64,000 bases of DNA from Catellatospora methionotrophica (GTDB lineage Bacteria; Actinomycetota; Actinomycetes; Mycobacteriales; Micromonosporaceae): NCBI RefSeq assembly GCF_011297335.1, contig NZ_JAAOTJ010000008.1, positions 62,001-126,000 of the forward strand, read 5' to 3'. A program made the position numbers and the translations under genes. Positions within the stretch are counted from its first letter, which is position 1. Every line of letters begins with the position of its first letter. Positions 16,789 through 25,605 of this stretch are shown piece by piece. The notes under the pieces were generated by a model. It did no database searches, had not been told where the DNA came from, and saw only the letters and a list, made by a program, of their open reading frames with translations.

Positions 16789-17818
16789 GGCCGTACAGCT
16801 CCTCTGCGAAGTGACAGGCGCTGGACCGGACGCCGCCGAGCTCGACCAGCGCCGGGCGCTGGGTCAAGCAGATGTCGCGCGCCATCGTGCACCGCGGGTG
16901 GAACGCGCAGCCCGAGGGGATGCGCAGCAGGTTGGGCGGCAGGCCCTTGATGGTGTTGAGCTCCTGGCCCTTGAGGTCCAGGCGCGGCAGCGAGTCCAGC
17001 AGGGCCAGCGTGTACGGGTGGCAGGGCTTGCCGTACAGCGCGTGCACGTCGGCCTGCTCCACGATCCGGCCCGCGTACATGACCGCGATCCGGTCCGCGA
17101 CGTCGGCGACCACGCCGAGGTCGTGGGTGATCAGGATCATGCCCATGTTCCGGTCGCGGCGGATCTCCGCCAGCAGGTCCATGATCTGGGCCTGCACCGT
17201 CACGTCGAGCGCCGTGGTGGGCTCGTCCGCGATCAGCACCTCGGGGTCCAGCGCCAGCGCCATGGCGATCATGACGCGCTGGCGCATGCCGCCGGAGAAC
17301 TGGTGCGGGTAGTCCCGCAGGCGAGCACTCGCCGCCGGGATCTTGACCAGGTCCAGCAGCTCCGCGGCGCGCTTGTACCCGTCGGCCCGGCTCATGCCCC
17401 GCCGCTTGCGGAACAGCTCGGCGATCTGGAACCCGACCGTGAAGACCGGGTTCAGGGCCGAGAGCGCGTCCTGGAACACCATCGCGATGCCCTCGCCGCG
17501 GACCAGCCGTCGCTCGTCCTTGCCCATGGTGAGCAGGTCCTTGCCACGGAAGCGGATCGCGCCGTCCGTGACGAAGCCCGGCGGGGTGTCGAGGATGCCC
17601 ATGATGGTCTGCGCCGTGACGCTCTTGCCGGACCCGGACTCGCCGAGCACGGCCAGCGTCTCACCGGCGTCCACGTGGTACGACACGCCGTTGATGACCT
17701 TGGCGATGCCGTCCCGGGTGCGGAACTCGACGTGCAGGTTGTCCACTTCGAGCAGATGGCCGGCGGAGCGGCCGTCGACGCCCAGCACGGGCGCCGTTTT
17801 CACCTTGATGTCGCTCAC
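16781..17818 (-). CDS. Dipeptide/oligopeptide ABC transporter ATPase, OppD/DppD type
   Basis: A 345-residue partner ATPase. Walker A is [20 protein letters not shown], the signature is [15 protein letters not shown], and Walker B is [14 protein letters not shown]. The oligo_HPY tail has [15 protein letters not shown] and [16 protein letters not shown] with conserved cysteines. OppD and OppF form an asymmetric ATPase pair under the two permeases. It starts at 17818, 8 bases after the permease gene ends, so translation is probably coupled. Confidence 0.92.
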   Translation of the reverse strand: MSDIKVKTAPVLGVDGRSAGHLLEVDNLHVEFRTRDGIAKVINGVSYHVDAGETLAVLGESGSGKSVTAQTIMGILDTPPGFVTDGAIRFRGKDLLTMGKDERRLVRGEGIAMVFQDALSALNPVFTVGFQIAELFRKRRGMSRADGYKRAAELLDLVKIPAASARLRDYPHQFSGGMRQRVMIAMALALDPEVLIADEPTTALDVTVQAQIMDLLAEIRRDRNMGMILITHDLGVVADVADRIAVMYAGRIVEQADVHALYGKPCHPYTLALLDSLPRLDLKGQELNTIKGLPPNLLRIPSGCAFHPRCTMARDICLTQRPALVELGGVRSSACHFAEELYGRE

Positions 17819-17826
17819 GTCGCCTC

Positions 17827-18807
17827 CTAACGCAGCTTCGGGTCGAGGGCGTCGCGCACGGCATCACCGAGCATGACGAAGCTGAGCACCGCGATGGCGA
17901 GGAAAGCGGCAGGGAAGGCCATCATGTACGGCGCGGCCTCCATGTACTGCCGGCTGTCGCCGATCATGATGCCCCAGGAGACGACCGGCTGACGCAGGCC
18001 GACACCGAGGAAGGACAGGGTCGCCTCGGCGCCGATGTACGCGCCCAGCGTGATCGTGCCGACCACCACCATCGGCGCGACGGCGTTGGGCAGCACGTGC
18101 CGGAAGATGATCCGGCCCGGCCGGGCGCCCAGCGCCTGTGCGGCGTGCACGAAGTCCAGCTGCTTGGTCGACAGCACGGCCGCTCGCATGATGCGGGCGA
18201 ACGACGGCCAGCCGAGCATGATGAACGTGACGATCACGAGGGTGGTGATGCGGACGGCGCTCGGGCTGCTCTGCACCGGGGCGAAGGTCGACAGGATGAC
18301 CAGCGCGCCGAGCACGAACGGCAGACCCAGGAAGATGTCGCCGAACCGCGCCAGCAGCGAGTCCGTCCAGCCGCCCAGGTAGCCGCTCAGGATGCCGAAG
18401 AACCCGCCGAGCAGCATGTTGCCGAGCACCGCGGACAGGCCGACCACGATCGAGGCGCGGGCGCCGTAGATCGTGCGGGAGTAGATGTCCGCGCCCTGCA
18501 GGTCGTATCCGAACTGCCCGCCCTTGCCGAACTGGAACCACGCCCCGAAGTCGGGCGGCGTCAGGCTCTTGTTCAGGTCCGCCGCGTTCGGGCTCACCGA
18601 ACTGAACAGCGAGGGGAACGCGGCCATCAGCACGAAGATCGTGATCATGATCGCGGAGATCACGAACAGGGGCTTGCGCCGCAGCTCGTACCACGCGTCA
18701 GTCCACAGACTGCGGGGCTTGTCCTTGCGCGGAGGCTCGGCGGCTGCCGGGGTCGTCGGCAGCACGGCGGCCTCGGCCGTGGCGGTGGCCACTTCCGGGC
18801 TACTCAT
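17827..18807 (-). CDS. Peptide ABC transporter permease, DppC/OppC type
   Basis: A 326-residue inner-membrane permease with an N-terminal cytoplasmic extension, an OppC_N helix (PLFVISAIMITIFVLMAAFP) and five further membrane segments. The EAA loop for ATPase docking is seen around FVHAAQALGARPGRIIFRHVLPNA. TLSFLGVGLRQPVVSWG is a typical DppC C-terminal motif. It overlaps the DppB-type gene by 8 bases (ATG of this gene inside the end of the other). Confidence 0.92.
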   Translation of the reverse strand: MSSPEVATATAEAAVLPTTPAAAEPPRKDKPRSLWTDAWYELRRKPLFVISAIMITIFVLMAAFPSLFSSVSPNAADLNKSLTPPDFGAWFQFGKGGQFGYDLQGADIYSRTIYGARASIVVGLSAVLGNMLLGGFFGILSGYLGGWTDSLLARFGDIFLGLPFVLGALVILSTFAPVQSSPSAVRITTLVIVTFIMLGWPSFARIMRAAVLSTKQLDFVHAAQALGARPGRIIFRHVLPNAVAPMVVVGTITLGAYIGAEATLSFLGVGLRQPVVSWGIMIGDSRQYMEAAPYMMAFPAAFLAIAVLSFVMLGDAVRDALDPKLR

Positions 18808-19708
18808 AGCGGATCCTCGGGTCCAGGACCCCGTACAGAAGGTCGACTAGCAGGTTGACGATGAGGTAGACGAGCACCAGGATCGCCACGATCGAGACGA
18901 CGATGCCCGACTCCCGCCGGGCGATGGCCCCGAACAGCAGGCCGCCGATGCCGCGGATGTTGAAGATGCCCTCGGTGACGATCGCGCCGCCCATCAGGGC
19001 GCCGAGGTCGAGGCCCAGCCAGGTGACCACGGGGATCATCGAGTTGCGCAGCAGGTGCACGCCGGTCACGCGACCGGGCGCGAGGCCCTTGGCGACCGCG
19101 GTCCGGACGTAGTCCGCGCGGCGGTTCTCGACGATGTTCACTCGGGTCAGTCGCGTGATGTACGCCAGCGATCCGCTGCCCAGGATGAGTCCCGGGATGA
19201 TCAGCTCGGTCCAGGGCGCCTCCGGCGACACCGAGGCGAGGCCGAACGCGTAGCGGGCGACGATGCCGATCACGAAGATCGGGACGGCGATGAGGACCAG
19301 GGTCGAGACCAGCACCAGGTTGTCGAGGAAGCTGCCCCGGCGAAGACCGGTGAGCACACCCGCGGTGATGCCGATCAGGGCTTCCGCCAGGACGGCGACC
19401 ACTGCCAGCTTCATCGAGATCGGGAACGCCTGCGCGAGCAGGTCGCCGATCTCCAGCCCGTTGAACGTCTGGCCGAAGTTCCCGGTGGCGAGGTTCTTCA
19501 GGTAGTTCAGGTACTGCAACGGAAGCGGGTCGTTGAGACCGAACTTCTCCGTCATGTAGTTGACGTAAGCCGGCGGACAGGCCTTCTCGCCACAGCGGCC
19601 TGCGAACGGGTCACCTGGTAGTCCCCACACCAGGAACCAGATGAGAAAGGTGGTGCCGATGAACACAGGGATCGCCTGCAGCAACCGGCGGAGGGCATAT
19701 CGCCCCAT
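18800..19708 (-). CDS. Peptide ABC transporter permease, DppB/OppB type
   Basis: A 302-residue permease with about six membrane helices. It opens with MGRYALRRLLQAIPVFIGTT, the usual DppB N-terminus, and the EAA loop is DYVRTAVAKGLAPGRVTGVHLLRNS. A GEKACPPAY insert with a cysteine pair follows the first helix, on the outer face. It is the second gene of the importer operon, 137 bases after the binding-protein gene, with a hairpin between them that may lower its expression. Confidence 0.92.
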   Translation of the reverse strand: MGRYALRRLLQAIPVFIGTTFLIWFLVWGLPGDPFAGRCGEKACPPAYVNYMTEKFGLNDPLPLQYLNYLKNLATGNFGQTFNGLEIGDLLAQAFPISMKLAVVAVLAEALIGITAGVLTGLRRGSFLDNLVLVSTLVLIAVPIFVIGIVARYAFGLASVSPEAPWTELIIPGLILGSGSLAYITRLTRVNIVENRRADYVRTAVAKGLAPGRVTGVHLLRNSMIPVVTWLGLDLGALMGGAIVTEGIFNIRGIGGLLFGAIARRESGIVVSIVAILVLVYLIVNLLVDLLYGVLDPRIRYE

Positions 19709-19790
19709 GACTACTCCTCACTGAGCCTCGCCGAGATAGGGCCGACCCCGCACGCCACGACGTCACCGCCGTGGCATGGGGGTCGGACCA

Positions 19791-19826
19791 CCGGCGTGCC
19801 GCGCCCGCGAGGGCCCGGCACGCCGG
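19791..19826 (-). terminator. Hairpin between the solute-binding protein and permease genes
   Basis: CCGGCGTGCCG and CGGCACGCCGG form an 11-bp stem extended by GCCC/GGGC. It sits 20 bases after the binding-protein stop on the minus strand. Such hairpins often cause partial termination and protect the 3' end, so that binding protein is made in excess over the membrane parts. Confidence 0.65.
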
Positions 19827-19845
19827 TTCATATCCGGTGCCTAGC

Positions 19846-21480
19846 TCACTTGACCGTGACGGTGGCCAGGTCCAGCTCGCCGAAGGTGTTGATGGTGACG
19901 GTCTGCAGCTTCGCGGACCACACCGTCTGCTGCGAACCGTGCCACAGCGGGATGGTCGGCATGAGCGCCGGCAGCATCGCCTCCGCGTCCTGGTACAGCT
20001 TCTGCGCGGCCTGGAGGTCGGCGGTGCCGTCGGCCTCCTTCAGCTTGGCGTCGAAGGCGGCGTCGGAGAACTTGCCGTCGTTGGACGACGCACCCGTCTT
20101 GAGCAGCGGGTTCAGCCAGTTCTCGATGTGCGGGTAGTCAGCCTGCCAGCCGGCGCGGGACATGCCCGTCATCTTCTGGGTGGTGACCAGGGTGCGGAAC
20201 TCACCGAAGGTCGGGAACGGCTTGCCCACACACGGCACACCCAGAGCGGTCTGGATGCTGTTGCAGACGGCGTCGACCCACGGCTTGTGCGAGGCGTCAC
20301 CGTTGTAGGCGATGGAGAGCTCGGCCGGCTTGGTGGTCGCCGAGTCGAACAGGGCCTTGGCCTTGGCGGCGTCGAAGGTGCAGTACTCGCCACACGAGCC
20401 GTCCTTGTAGCCGGCCATGTTCGGGTTGACCCAGCCGTTCATCGGGATGCGCGTGTTGTTGAAGATCTTCTCGACGATCAGCTTGCGGTCGATCGCCATC
20501 GAGATCGCCTGGCGGACCTTCGGGTCGTTGTAACCCGGCAGCCAGGTCGGCATCGCGAGGAAGGAGGACGACGACACCGGCTTGTTGCTGTTCGCCGACG
20601 GGAAGTCCGCCTTGTACAGGTCACCGATGATCTTCGCCTGCGGGATCTGCTGCTGGAAGTCGATCGTGCCGTTCTTGACGTCCTCGTAGGACGCGGCGTC
20701 GTCGGAGTAGACGCGGAACGTGACGTCCTTGACCTTCGGCTTGTCCGCGCCCTGGTACTCGTCGAAACGGGTGACCTTGAGCTCGGTGTTCTTGGTCCAG
20801 CCGTTCATCTTGAACGGGCCGTTGCCGATCGGGTTCGCACCGAAGGCGTCGGGGTTCGTGAAGAACACGTCCGGCAGCGGCATGAACGCCGAGTAACCGA
20901 CCTTGATCGGCCACAGGTTCGACGGGCCGCTCAGGGTCACCTCGAACGTGGTGTCGTCGACGACCTTGAGGCCGTCCATCTTGTCCTTGGCCGGCTTCGG
21001 GGCCTCCTTCGGGCCATCCTCGTCCGGGTCGACGCTGGTGACGTCGCCGTAACCCTTGATGTCACCGAAGAAGGTGCCGTTGATCATGCCGTTCGGCGTG
21101 TAGGCGGCGTAGTTCCACGCGTCCACGTAGTTCTTCGCGGTGACCGGGGTGCCGTCGTGCCACTTCCAGCCCGACTTGAGCTTGACGGTCCAGGTGGTGC
21201 CACCGTCAGCGGAGGTGATCGAGTCGGCGTTGGCCATCTCGGTCTTGGCGTCCGTCGCAGCGTAGTTCGTCAGACCCGTGAACAGGGCGTCGATGACCAC
21301 GCCGCCGCCGGTCTCCGACGTCGCCGCCGGGATCAGCTTGTTCTGCGGCTCGGTCCAGCTCATGATGAACGAACCGTCAGTCGGGGTGGCGGGCGGAGCG
21401 GGCTCGCTGGTGCAGCCGGCCGCGGCCAGGGCGACAGCGGTCAGACCGACTGCCACCTTCCATGGGGTGTTCCCACGCAT
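19846..21480 (-). CDS. Peptide ABC transporter solute-binding lipoprotein (SBP family 5)
   Basis: A 544-residue extracytoplasmic lipoprotein. The signal peptide ends in ALAAAGC, a lipobox with the lipidated Cys near residue 23. The family-5 core shows ALFTGLTNYAATDAK, LKSGWKWHDGTPVTAKNYVDAWN and IGNGPFKMNGWTKN. VRQAISMAIDRKLIVEKIF is the family-5 helix. It is first in a five-gene importer operon, starting at ATG 21480 with GAGGAGG at 7-base spacing. Ligand is unknown. Confidence 0.93.
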   Translation of the reverse strand: MRGNTPWKVAVGLTAVALAAAGCTSEPAPPATPTDGSFIMSWTEPQNKLIPAATSETGGGVVIDALFTGLTNYAATDAKTEMANADSITSADGGTTWTVKLKSGWKWHDGTPVTAKNYVDAWNYAAYTPNGMINGTFFGDIKGYGDVTSVDPDEDGPKEAPKPAKDKMDGLKVVDDTTFEVTLSGPSNLWPIKVGYSAFMPLPDVFFTNPDAFGANPIGNGPFKMNGWTKNTELKVTRFDEYQGADKPKVKDVTFRVYSDDAASYEDVKNGTIDFQQQIPQAKIIGDLYKADFPSANSNKPVSSSSFLAMPTWLPGYNDPKVRQAISMAIDRKLIVEKIFNNTRIPMNGWVNPNMAGYKDGSCGEYCTFDAAKAKALFDSATTKPAELSIAYNGDASHKPWVDAVCNSIQTALGVPCVGKPFPTFGEFRTLVTTQKMTGMSRAGWQADYPHIENWLNPLLKTGASSNDGKFSDAAFDAKLKEADGTADLQAAQKLYQDAEAMLPALMPTIPLWHGSQQTVWSAKLQTVTINTFGELDLATVTVK

Positions 21481-21730
21481 GCGTGTGCCTCCTCAGGCGC
21501 TCACGAGGGGGTGTGAGGTGGCCACACTTTCGCACCTCGCGAGCACGCGCCGGAAGGGCCTGATACCAACCCGTTACCGATACGGGACGACGCCGATATC
21601 CCGTCAAGAAATCTTTCACATCTCGGCGTAGCTTTTTGACCTGCGGATTTAGTGCTGGTCAGCGGGCTAGTTGATCGAGGAACGAAACACGATGGTAACT
21701 GGCATCCCAGCCTATGGGCGATACCGAGAG

Positions 21731-22378
21731 TTACACGAGGCGTCTATCTGCGGCCCAACGCGACAATTCATACCTGTTGGACATCTGCAGCTTACGCAGC
21801 ACATTGGACACGTGGGTCTCCACCGTCTTGATGGAGATGAACAGCTCCTTGGCGATCTCCTTGTACGCGTACCCCCGGGCCAGCAGCCGCAGGACCTCGC
21901 GCTCCCGGTTGGTCAGCTGATCCAGTTCGGGGTCGGCCACCGGGGCGTCCGGGCGCGCGGCGAAGGCGTCCAGCACGAAACCGGCCAGCCGGGGTGAGAA
22001 GACGGCGTCGCCGTCGGCCACCCGCCGGATCGCGTCCACCAGATCGTCCGGGGAGATCGTCTTCGTGACGTAGCCGCGGGCGCCCGCCCGGATCAGGCCG
22101 ATCACGTCCTCGGCGGCGTCGGAGACCGACAGCGCCAGGAAACGCACCTGCGGCTGGGTCTTGCGTACGGCGTCGAGCACCGCGCGGCCACCGCCGTCGG
22201 GCATGTGCACGTCCAGCAGCACCACGTCCGGGACCACCGAGCCGATCATCGAGATCGCCTGGGCCACCGTCGCCGCCTCGCCGACCACGTCGACGTGCGC
22301 CCCCAGTTCGGCCCGCACGCCCGCCCGGAACATCCCGTGGTCGTCGACCAGGAACACCCGCAACCGCTGCTCGCTCAT
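21731..22378 (-). CDS. NarL/LuxR-family response regulator
   Basis: A 215-residue response regulator. The receiver domain (1 to ~125) has acidic D12/D13, phospho-acceptor D56 in LLDVHMPDGGG and K106 in GYVTKTISP. The C-terminal LuxR helix-turn-helix is LTNREREVLRLLARGYAYKEI onward (155-215). It is encoded just downstream of a PspC-domain histidine kinase and is almost certainly its partner. The start lies within a GAGCGAAGCGAGGAG repeat that gives the ribosome-binding site. Targets probably include the divergent PspC genes (inference). Confidence 0.93.
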   Translation of the reverse strand: MSEQRLRVFLVDDHGMFRAGVRAELGAHVDVVGEAATVAQAISMIGSVVPDVVLLDVHMPDGGGRAVLDAVRKTQPQVRFLALSVSDAAEDVIGLIRAGARGYVTKTISPDDLVDAIRRVADGDAVFSPRLAGFVLDAFAARPDAPVADPELDQLTNREREVLRLLARGYAYKEIAKELFISIKTVETHVSNVLRKLQMSNRYELSRWAADRRLV

Positions 22379-22475
22379 GCCCGCTCCTCGCTTCGCTCGT
22401 CACGTGCCTGAGCCGCCCCGTGCCACATGATTCCCTCGCTGCGCTCGCTCATGCCCGCTCCTCGCTGCCCATACC
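22376..22475. repeat. GAGCGNAGCGAGGAG repeats between kinase and regulator genes
   Basis: On the minus strand GCAGCGAGGAGCGGGCATG and GAGCGCAGCGAGGG occur at 22433-22468, and GAGCGAAGCGAGGAGCGGGC at 22376-22400 directly before the regulator ATG. The first unit also ends in an ATG, giving an out-of-place start. The CCTGAGCCGCC flank matches the copy upstream of purH. Confidence 0.65.
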
Positions 22476-22486
22476 CGTCACCGCGC

Positions 22487-23734
22487 TCACGCCGGCGTCT
22501 CCTTCGGCTCCTTCGGCGAGGTGACCGTCATGGTCAGCCTCACCTCGGTGCCCTCGCCGACCTCGCTGCGGATCTCCGCGTGGCCGCCGTGCCGCGACAT
22601 GCGCCCGATGATCGAACCACGGACACCGTGCCGGCGCTCCTCGACCGTGTTCAGGTCGAACCCGGCACCACGGTCGCGGACGAACACGCTCAGCATCGTC
22701 GGCTCCGCCTCGGCGTACAACGACACGGTCTTGACCTTGGCGTGGCGGGCCGCGTTGACCAGGGCCTCGCGGGCCGCCGCGACGATGGCCGCCACCTTGT
22801 CGTCGACCGTGCGGTCACCGACCACCACCGCCTCCACCGCGATGCCGTAGGTGTCCTCCACCTCGGCGGCGGCCTGCTGGAGCGCCGCCGCGAAGTGCTC
22901 GGTCGGCGAACCGGTCGGCTGGTAGAGCCAGGTGCGCAGGCTGCGTTCCTGGCCCCGGGCGATGCGCTGCACCGCGACCGGGTCGGCGGCGTTGCGCTGG
23001 ATCAGCGCCAGCGTGTGCAGCACCTGGTCGTGCACCATCGCGGCGAGCTCGGCGCGCTCCTGCTCGCGGATGCGGCCCTCGCGCTCGGCGCGCAGCGCGG
23101 TCAGCGTCCGCCACAGCACCGGCGCCGCCACCAGGCCCACCCCGGCGAGCGCCACCAGCGCGAACGCGATCGCCCGCCACATGTCGGCCCAGGAGACGTT
23201 GGCGACCGGGGAATAGAGGAAGACCAGCCCGAGGATGCCGACCGCGACCAGCACCCCACCGGCCAGGAAGCGCAGCAGGTAGATCCGGCGGTCCCCGTCG
23301 GAGATGGCGGCCAGCCAGGGCGCCGACGGCGACTCGTCGGACCAGCGCTGGCGGCGGTCCGGGTCGCTCTGGTGCCAGATGATGCCCGCGCCGACCGCGA
23401 CCAGGGCGACCAGCCAGCCGACGGTCATCCCGATCCCGCCGTTGCGGTTGATCAAGGTGCTGACCGTCATCAGCGCCAGCCCGGCCAGCACGAACGGGGC
23501 CAGCCGCAGCAGCGAGCGGGGCCGCACCTCGCCCGGCCCGGCGGGCAGCACGGCCCAGAAGGCGGCGTACAGCAGCGCGCCCAGCCCGTTGATCGGCAGC
23601 AGCAGCACGAAGGCGATCCGGATCAGCGTCGGTGACAGCCGTACGTTCGCGGCGATGCCCCCGGCCACCCCGGCGACCAGGCGGTCGGAGCGGGAGCGGG
23701 TCAGGCGGGGGAACTCGGGCACGGAGGGCTGCAC
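22487..23734 (-). CDS. PspC-domain sensor histidine kinase
   Basis: A 415-residue membrane kinase. Residues ~10-75 are a PspC domain (RSRSDRLVAGVAGGIAANVRLSPTLIRIAFVLL). Four or five further membrane segments follow, then a HisKA_3-type dimerisation helix with H in AAMVHDQVLHTLALIQRNA, and an HATPase_c domain (EALVNAARHAKVKTVSL, FVRDRGAGFDL). It probably senses envelope stress and phosphorylates the regulator at 21731-22378. GTG 23734 starts translation. It is divergent from a second PspC-domain gene at 23871. Confidence 0.92.
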   Translation of the reverse strand: MQPSVPEFPRLTRSRSDRLVAGVAGGIAANVRLSPTLIRIAFVLLLPINGLGALLYAAFWAVLPAGPGEVRPRSLLRLAPFVLAGLALMTVSTLINRNGGIGMTVGWLVALVAVGAGIIWHQSDPDRRQRWSDESPSAPWLAAISDGDRRIYLLRFLAGGVLVAVGILGLVFLYSPVANVSWADMWRAIAFALVALAGVGLVAAPVLWRTLTALRAEREGRIREQERAELAAMVHDQVLHTLALIQRNAADPVAVQRIARGQERSLRTWLYQPTGSPTEHFAAALQQAAAEVEDTYGIAVEAVVVGDRTVDDKVAAIVAAAREALVNAARHAKVKTVSLYAEAEPTMLSVFVRDRGAGFDLNTVEERRHGVRGSIIGRMSRHGGHAEIRSEVGEGTEVRLTMTVTSPKEPKETPA

Positions 23735-23870
23735 AGGGTCGATGGTTTCACGAGGTGGGGGCCGTCGCCCACGGGTGAGGCCCCGGAGATGGGCCGCCGC
23801 ACATTCTCAGGGTCCGCTCAGGGTCGCCGCCTGAGGCAGGTAAGGCCTGCTCAGCGGGAATATCGACAGC

Positions 23871-25241
23871 ATGAGCGATGAGACCCCGACGCCTGGCGGC
23901 GCGGCGCCCTCCGGGCAGGCCCCGCCCGCGGCGCAGGCTCCACCCCCACCCCAGGGCGAGCCCGCCTCCCCCTATGTCTCCTGGGCGGCGCCGTACGGCC
24001 TGATCCGGCCGCGCCACGGCCGTTACCTGGCCGGCGTGTGCGGCGCGCTGGGCCGCGCCACCAAGACCGACCCGCTGCTGTGGCGGGTGCTGATCGGCGT
24101 GCTGTCCGTGTTCGGCGTGGGCGTCGTCATCTACCTGGCGGCGTGGCTGCTCACCCCGGCTGAGGGCGACAGCTCCTCGCCGGTCGAGGCGCTGTTCGGC
24201 CGCGGCTACTCGGGCACCTCGTCCACGCTGACGCTGGTCATCGGCGTACTCACGGTGATCCTGATCGGGGCGGTGACCAACAGCTTCGAGGTCGCCGTGA
24301 TCGCCGCCATCGGGCTGGTCATCGCCGCCCTGGTGGTGAGCCGCAACACCGCGGGCGGCACCGGCCACCTGCCGCGCAGCAGGCCCGGCGCGACCTACCT
24401 GCCCCCGGACTACGCCGCGCCGCACCCCGGCCAGCCGACTCCGGCCTACTCCGCGGTCCCGGCCGCCTACTCGTCGGTCCCGGCCGCCGCACCGGCACCG
24501 TCGACGGTGACCATGCCTGTCCCGCCGGTCGAGTCCACCGGCTACCGGCCGCCGTTCGCCCCCCACGGGCCGTTCGTCCCGGCGACCCCGCCGCCGCCCC
24601 CGCCGCCCCCGCTCAAGGCCCCCAAGCCGAAGCGGGAGCCGTCCCGGCTCGGCCGCCTGATCTTCGGGCTGACCATGGTCGTGCTCGGCGGCGTGGCGAT
24701 GATCGACATGACGGGCGTATCCGTGCCCGGCAGTACCTACGTCGCCGCCGCGCTGGCCGTCGTGGGCCTCGGCCTGGTCATCGGCGCCTGGTTCGGCCGG
24801 GCCCGCGGCTGGATCCTCATCGGCCTCGTACTCGCCCTGGCGCTGCCGATGGCGGCCGCGAGCGGCGACTGGAGCCGCGAGCGCACCCAGGCCGGCAGCG
24901 TGACCTGGCTGCCGACCTCGCTGGAGGAACTGCACGACCGGTACGAGCACCGCTTCGGCGAGGCCACCCTCGACCTGACCGGCCTCGACCTGACCGGACA
25001 GGACGTGCAGGTGACCGCGCAGATCACCGGCGGCCAGTTCACGATCATCGTGCCGCCGAACGTCGACGTCACGGTCGACACGGAGGTCAACCTCGCCGAC
25101 GCCGACGTCTTCGGCCGCAACATCAGCGGGGCTGGCCGGAATGACACCCAGATCAGCCTCGGCGACGACGGCAAGGCGGGCCCCGGCAAGCTCCACCTCA
25201 TCCTCGACGTCAACCTCGGTCACGCGGAGGTAATCCGGTGA
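23871..25241 (+). CDS. PspC-domain membrane protein with LiaF-like C-terminal domain
   Basis: A 456-residue protein: Pro/Ala-rich head, PspC domain at about 43-105 (GLIRPRHGRYLAGVCGALGR), extra helices, a Pro-rich linker with polyproline near residue 240, a cluster of three or four helices, and a C-terminal beta-rich domain (ATLDLTGLDLTGQDVQVTAQ) resembling the cell-wall-active-antibiotic-response domain of LiaF. With the divergent kinase and regulator it forms a LiaFSR/Psp-like envelope stress module. Its C-terminal domain is likely extracytoplasmic or a kinase-inhibiting part; which is unknown. Confidence 0.88.
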   Translation: MSDETPTPGGAAPSGQAPPAAQAPPPPQGEPASPYVSWAAPYGLIRPRHGRYLAGVCGALGRATKTDPLLWRVLIGVLSVFGVGVVIYLAAWLLTPAEGDSSSPVEALFGRGYSGTSSTLTLVIGVLTVILIGAVTNSFEVAVIAAIGLVIAALVVSRNTAGGTGHLPRSRPGATYLPPDYAAPHPGQPTPAYSAVPAAYSSVPAAAPAPSTVTMPVPPVESTGYRPPFAPHGPFVPATPPPPPPPPLKAPKPKREPSRLGRLIFGLTMVVLGGVAMIDMTGVSVPGSTYVAAALAVVGLGLVIGAWFGRARGWILIGLVLALALPMAAASGDWSRERTQAGSVTWLPTSLEELHDRYEHRFGEATLDLTGLDLTGQDVQVTAQITGGQFTIIVPPNVDVTVDTEVNLADADVFGRNISGAGRNDTQISLGDDGKAGPGKLHLILDVNLGHAEVIR

Positions 25242-25501
25242 AGAACCACCGCACCGACTCGGTCTCGTTGTTCTTCGGTCTCATCTTCCTGCTGGTGGCG
25301 GGTGCCTTCCTGGCCCGGCGCGTGATCAACGTGGACCTGCCCCCGCTGGGCTGGTTCATCGCCGGTGGACTGATCATCCTGGGCGTGCTGGCCGTGCTCG
25401 GGGCGCTGTCGCCCCGGCGCTCCGGCGACCCGGCCCCGGTCGAGCCCGCCCCGGAGAAGGCCGAAACCATTGTCGAAGCCGAGCCTGAGCGGGTCGACTG
25501 A
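25238..25501 (+). CDS. Small two-helix membrane protein of the PspC module
   Basis: An 87-residue protein with hydrophobic helices at about 8-25 (SVSLFFGLIFLLVAGAFLA) and 34-54 (LGWFIAGGLIILGVLAVLGA) and an acidic C-terminal tail. Its GTG overlaps the stop of the preceding gene (GTGA), so they are translationally coupled. It resembles the short LiaI/DUF5668-type membrane proteins found beside LiaF-like proteins, though I cannot place it in a named family with certainty. Confidence 0.8.
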   Translation: MKNHRTDSVSLFFGLIFLLVAGAFLARRVINVDLPPLGWFIAGGLIILGVLAVLGALSPRRSGDPAPVEPAPEKAETIVEAEPERVD

Positions 25502-25516
25502 GCGTCGACTCACCCC

Positions 25517-25556
25517 GAGCGCCCCTCACCGCGCGAGCCCGCGGTGGGGGGCGCTC
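25517..25556 (+). terminator. Terminator of the PspC operon
   Basis: GAGCGCCCCTCACCGCG pairs with CGCGGTGGGGGGCGCTC (one T-G wobble), a 17-bp stem 16 bases after the stop. It separates the PspC operon from psd and argues against a psd start at 25558. Confidence 0.75.
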
Positions 25557-25605
25557 TATGCTGACCGGTGAACCACCGGTCGACGACGACGAGGAGCAAC
25601 CTCAG

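Noticed and set aside
25558-25605. Longer psd start at 25558
   Set aside because: The ATG is in the tail of the PspC-operon terminator hairpin and has no ribosome-binding site; ATG 25606 has GAGGAGC.
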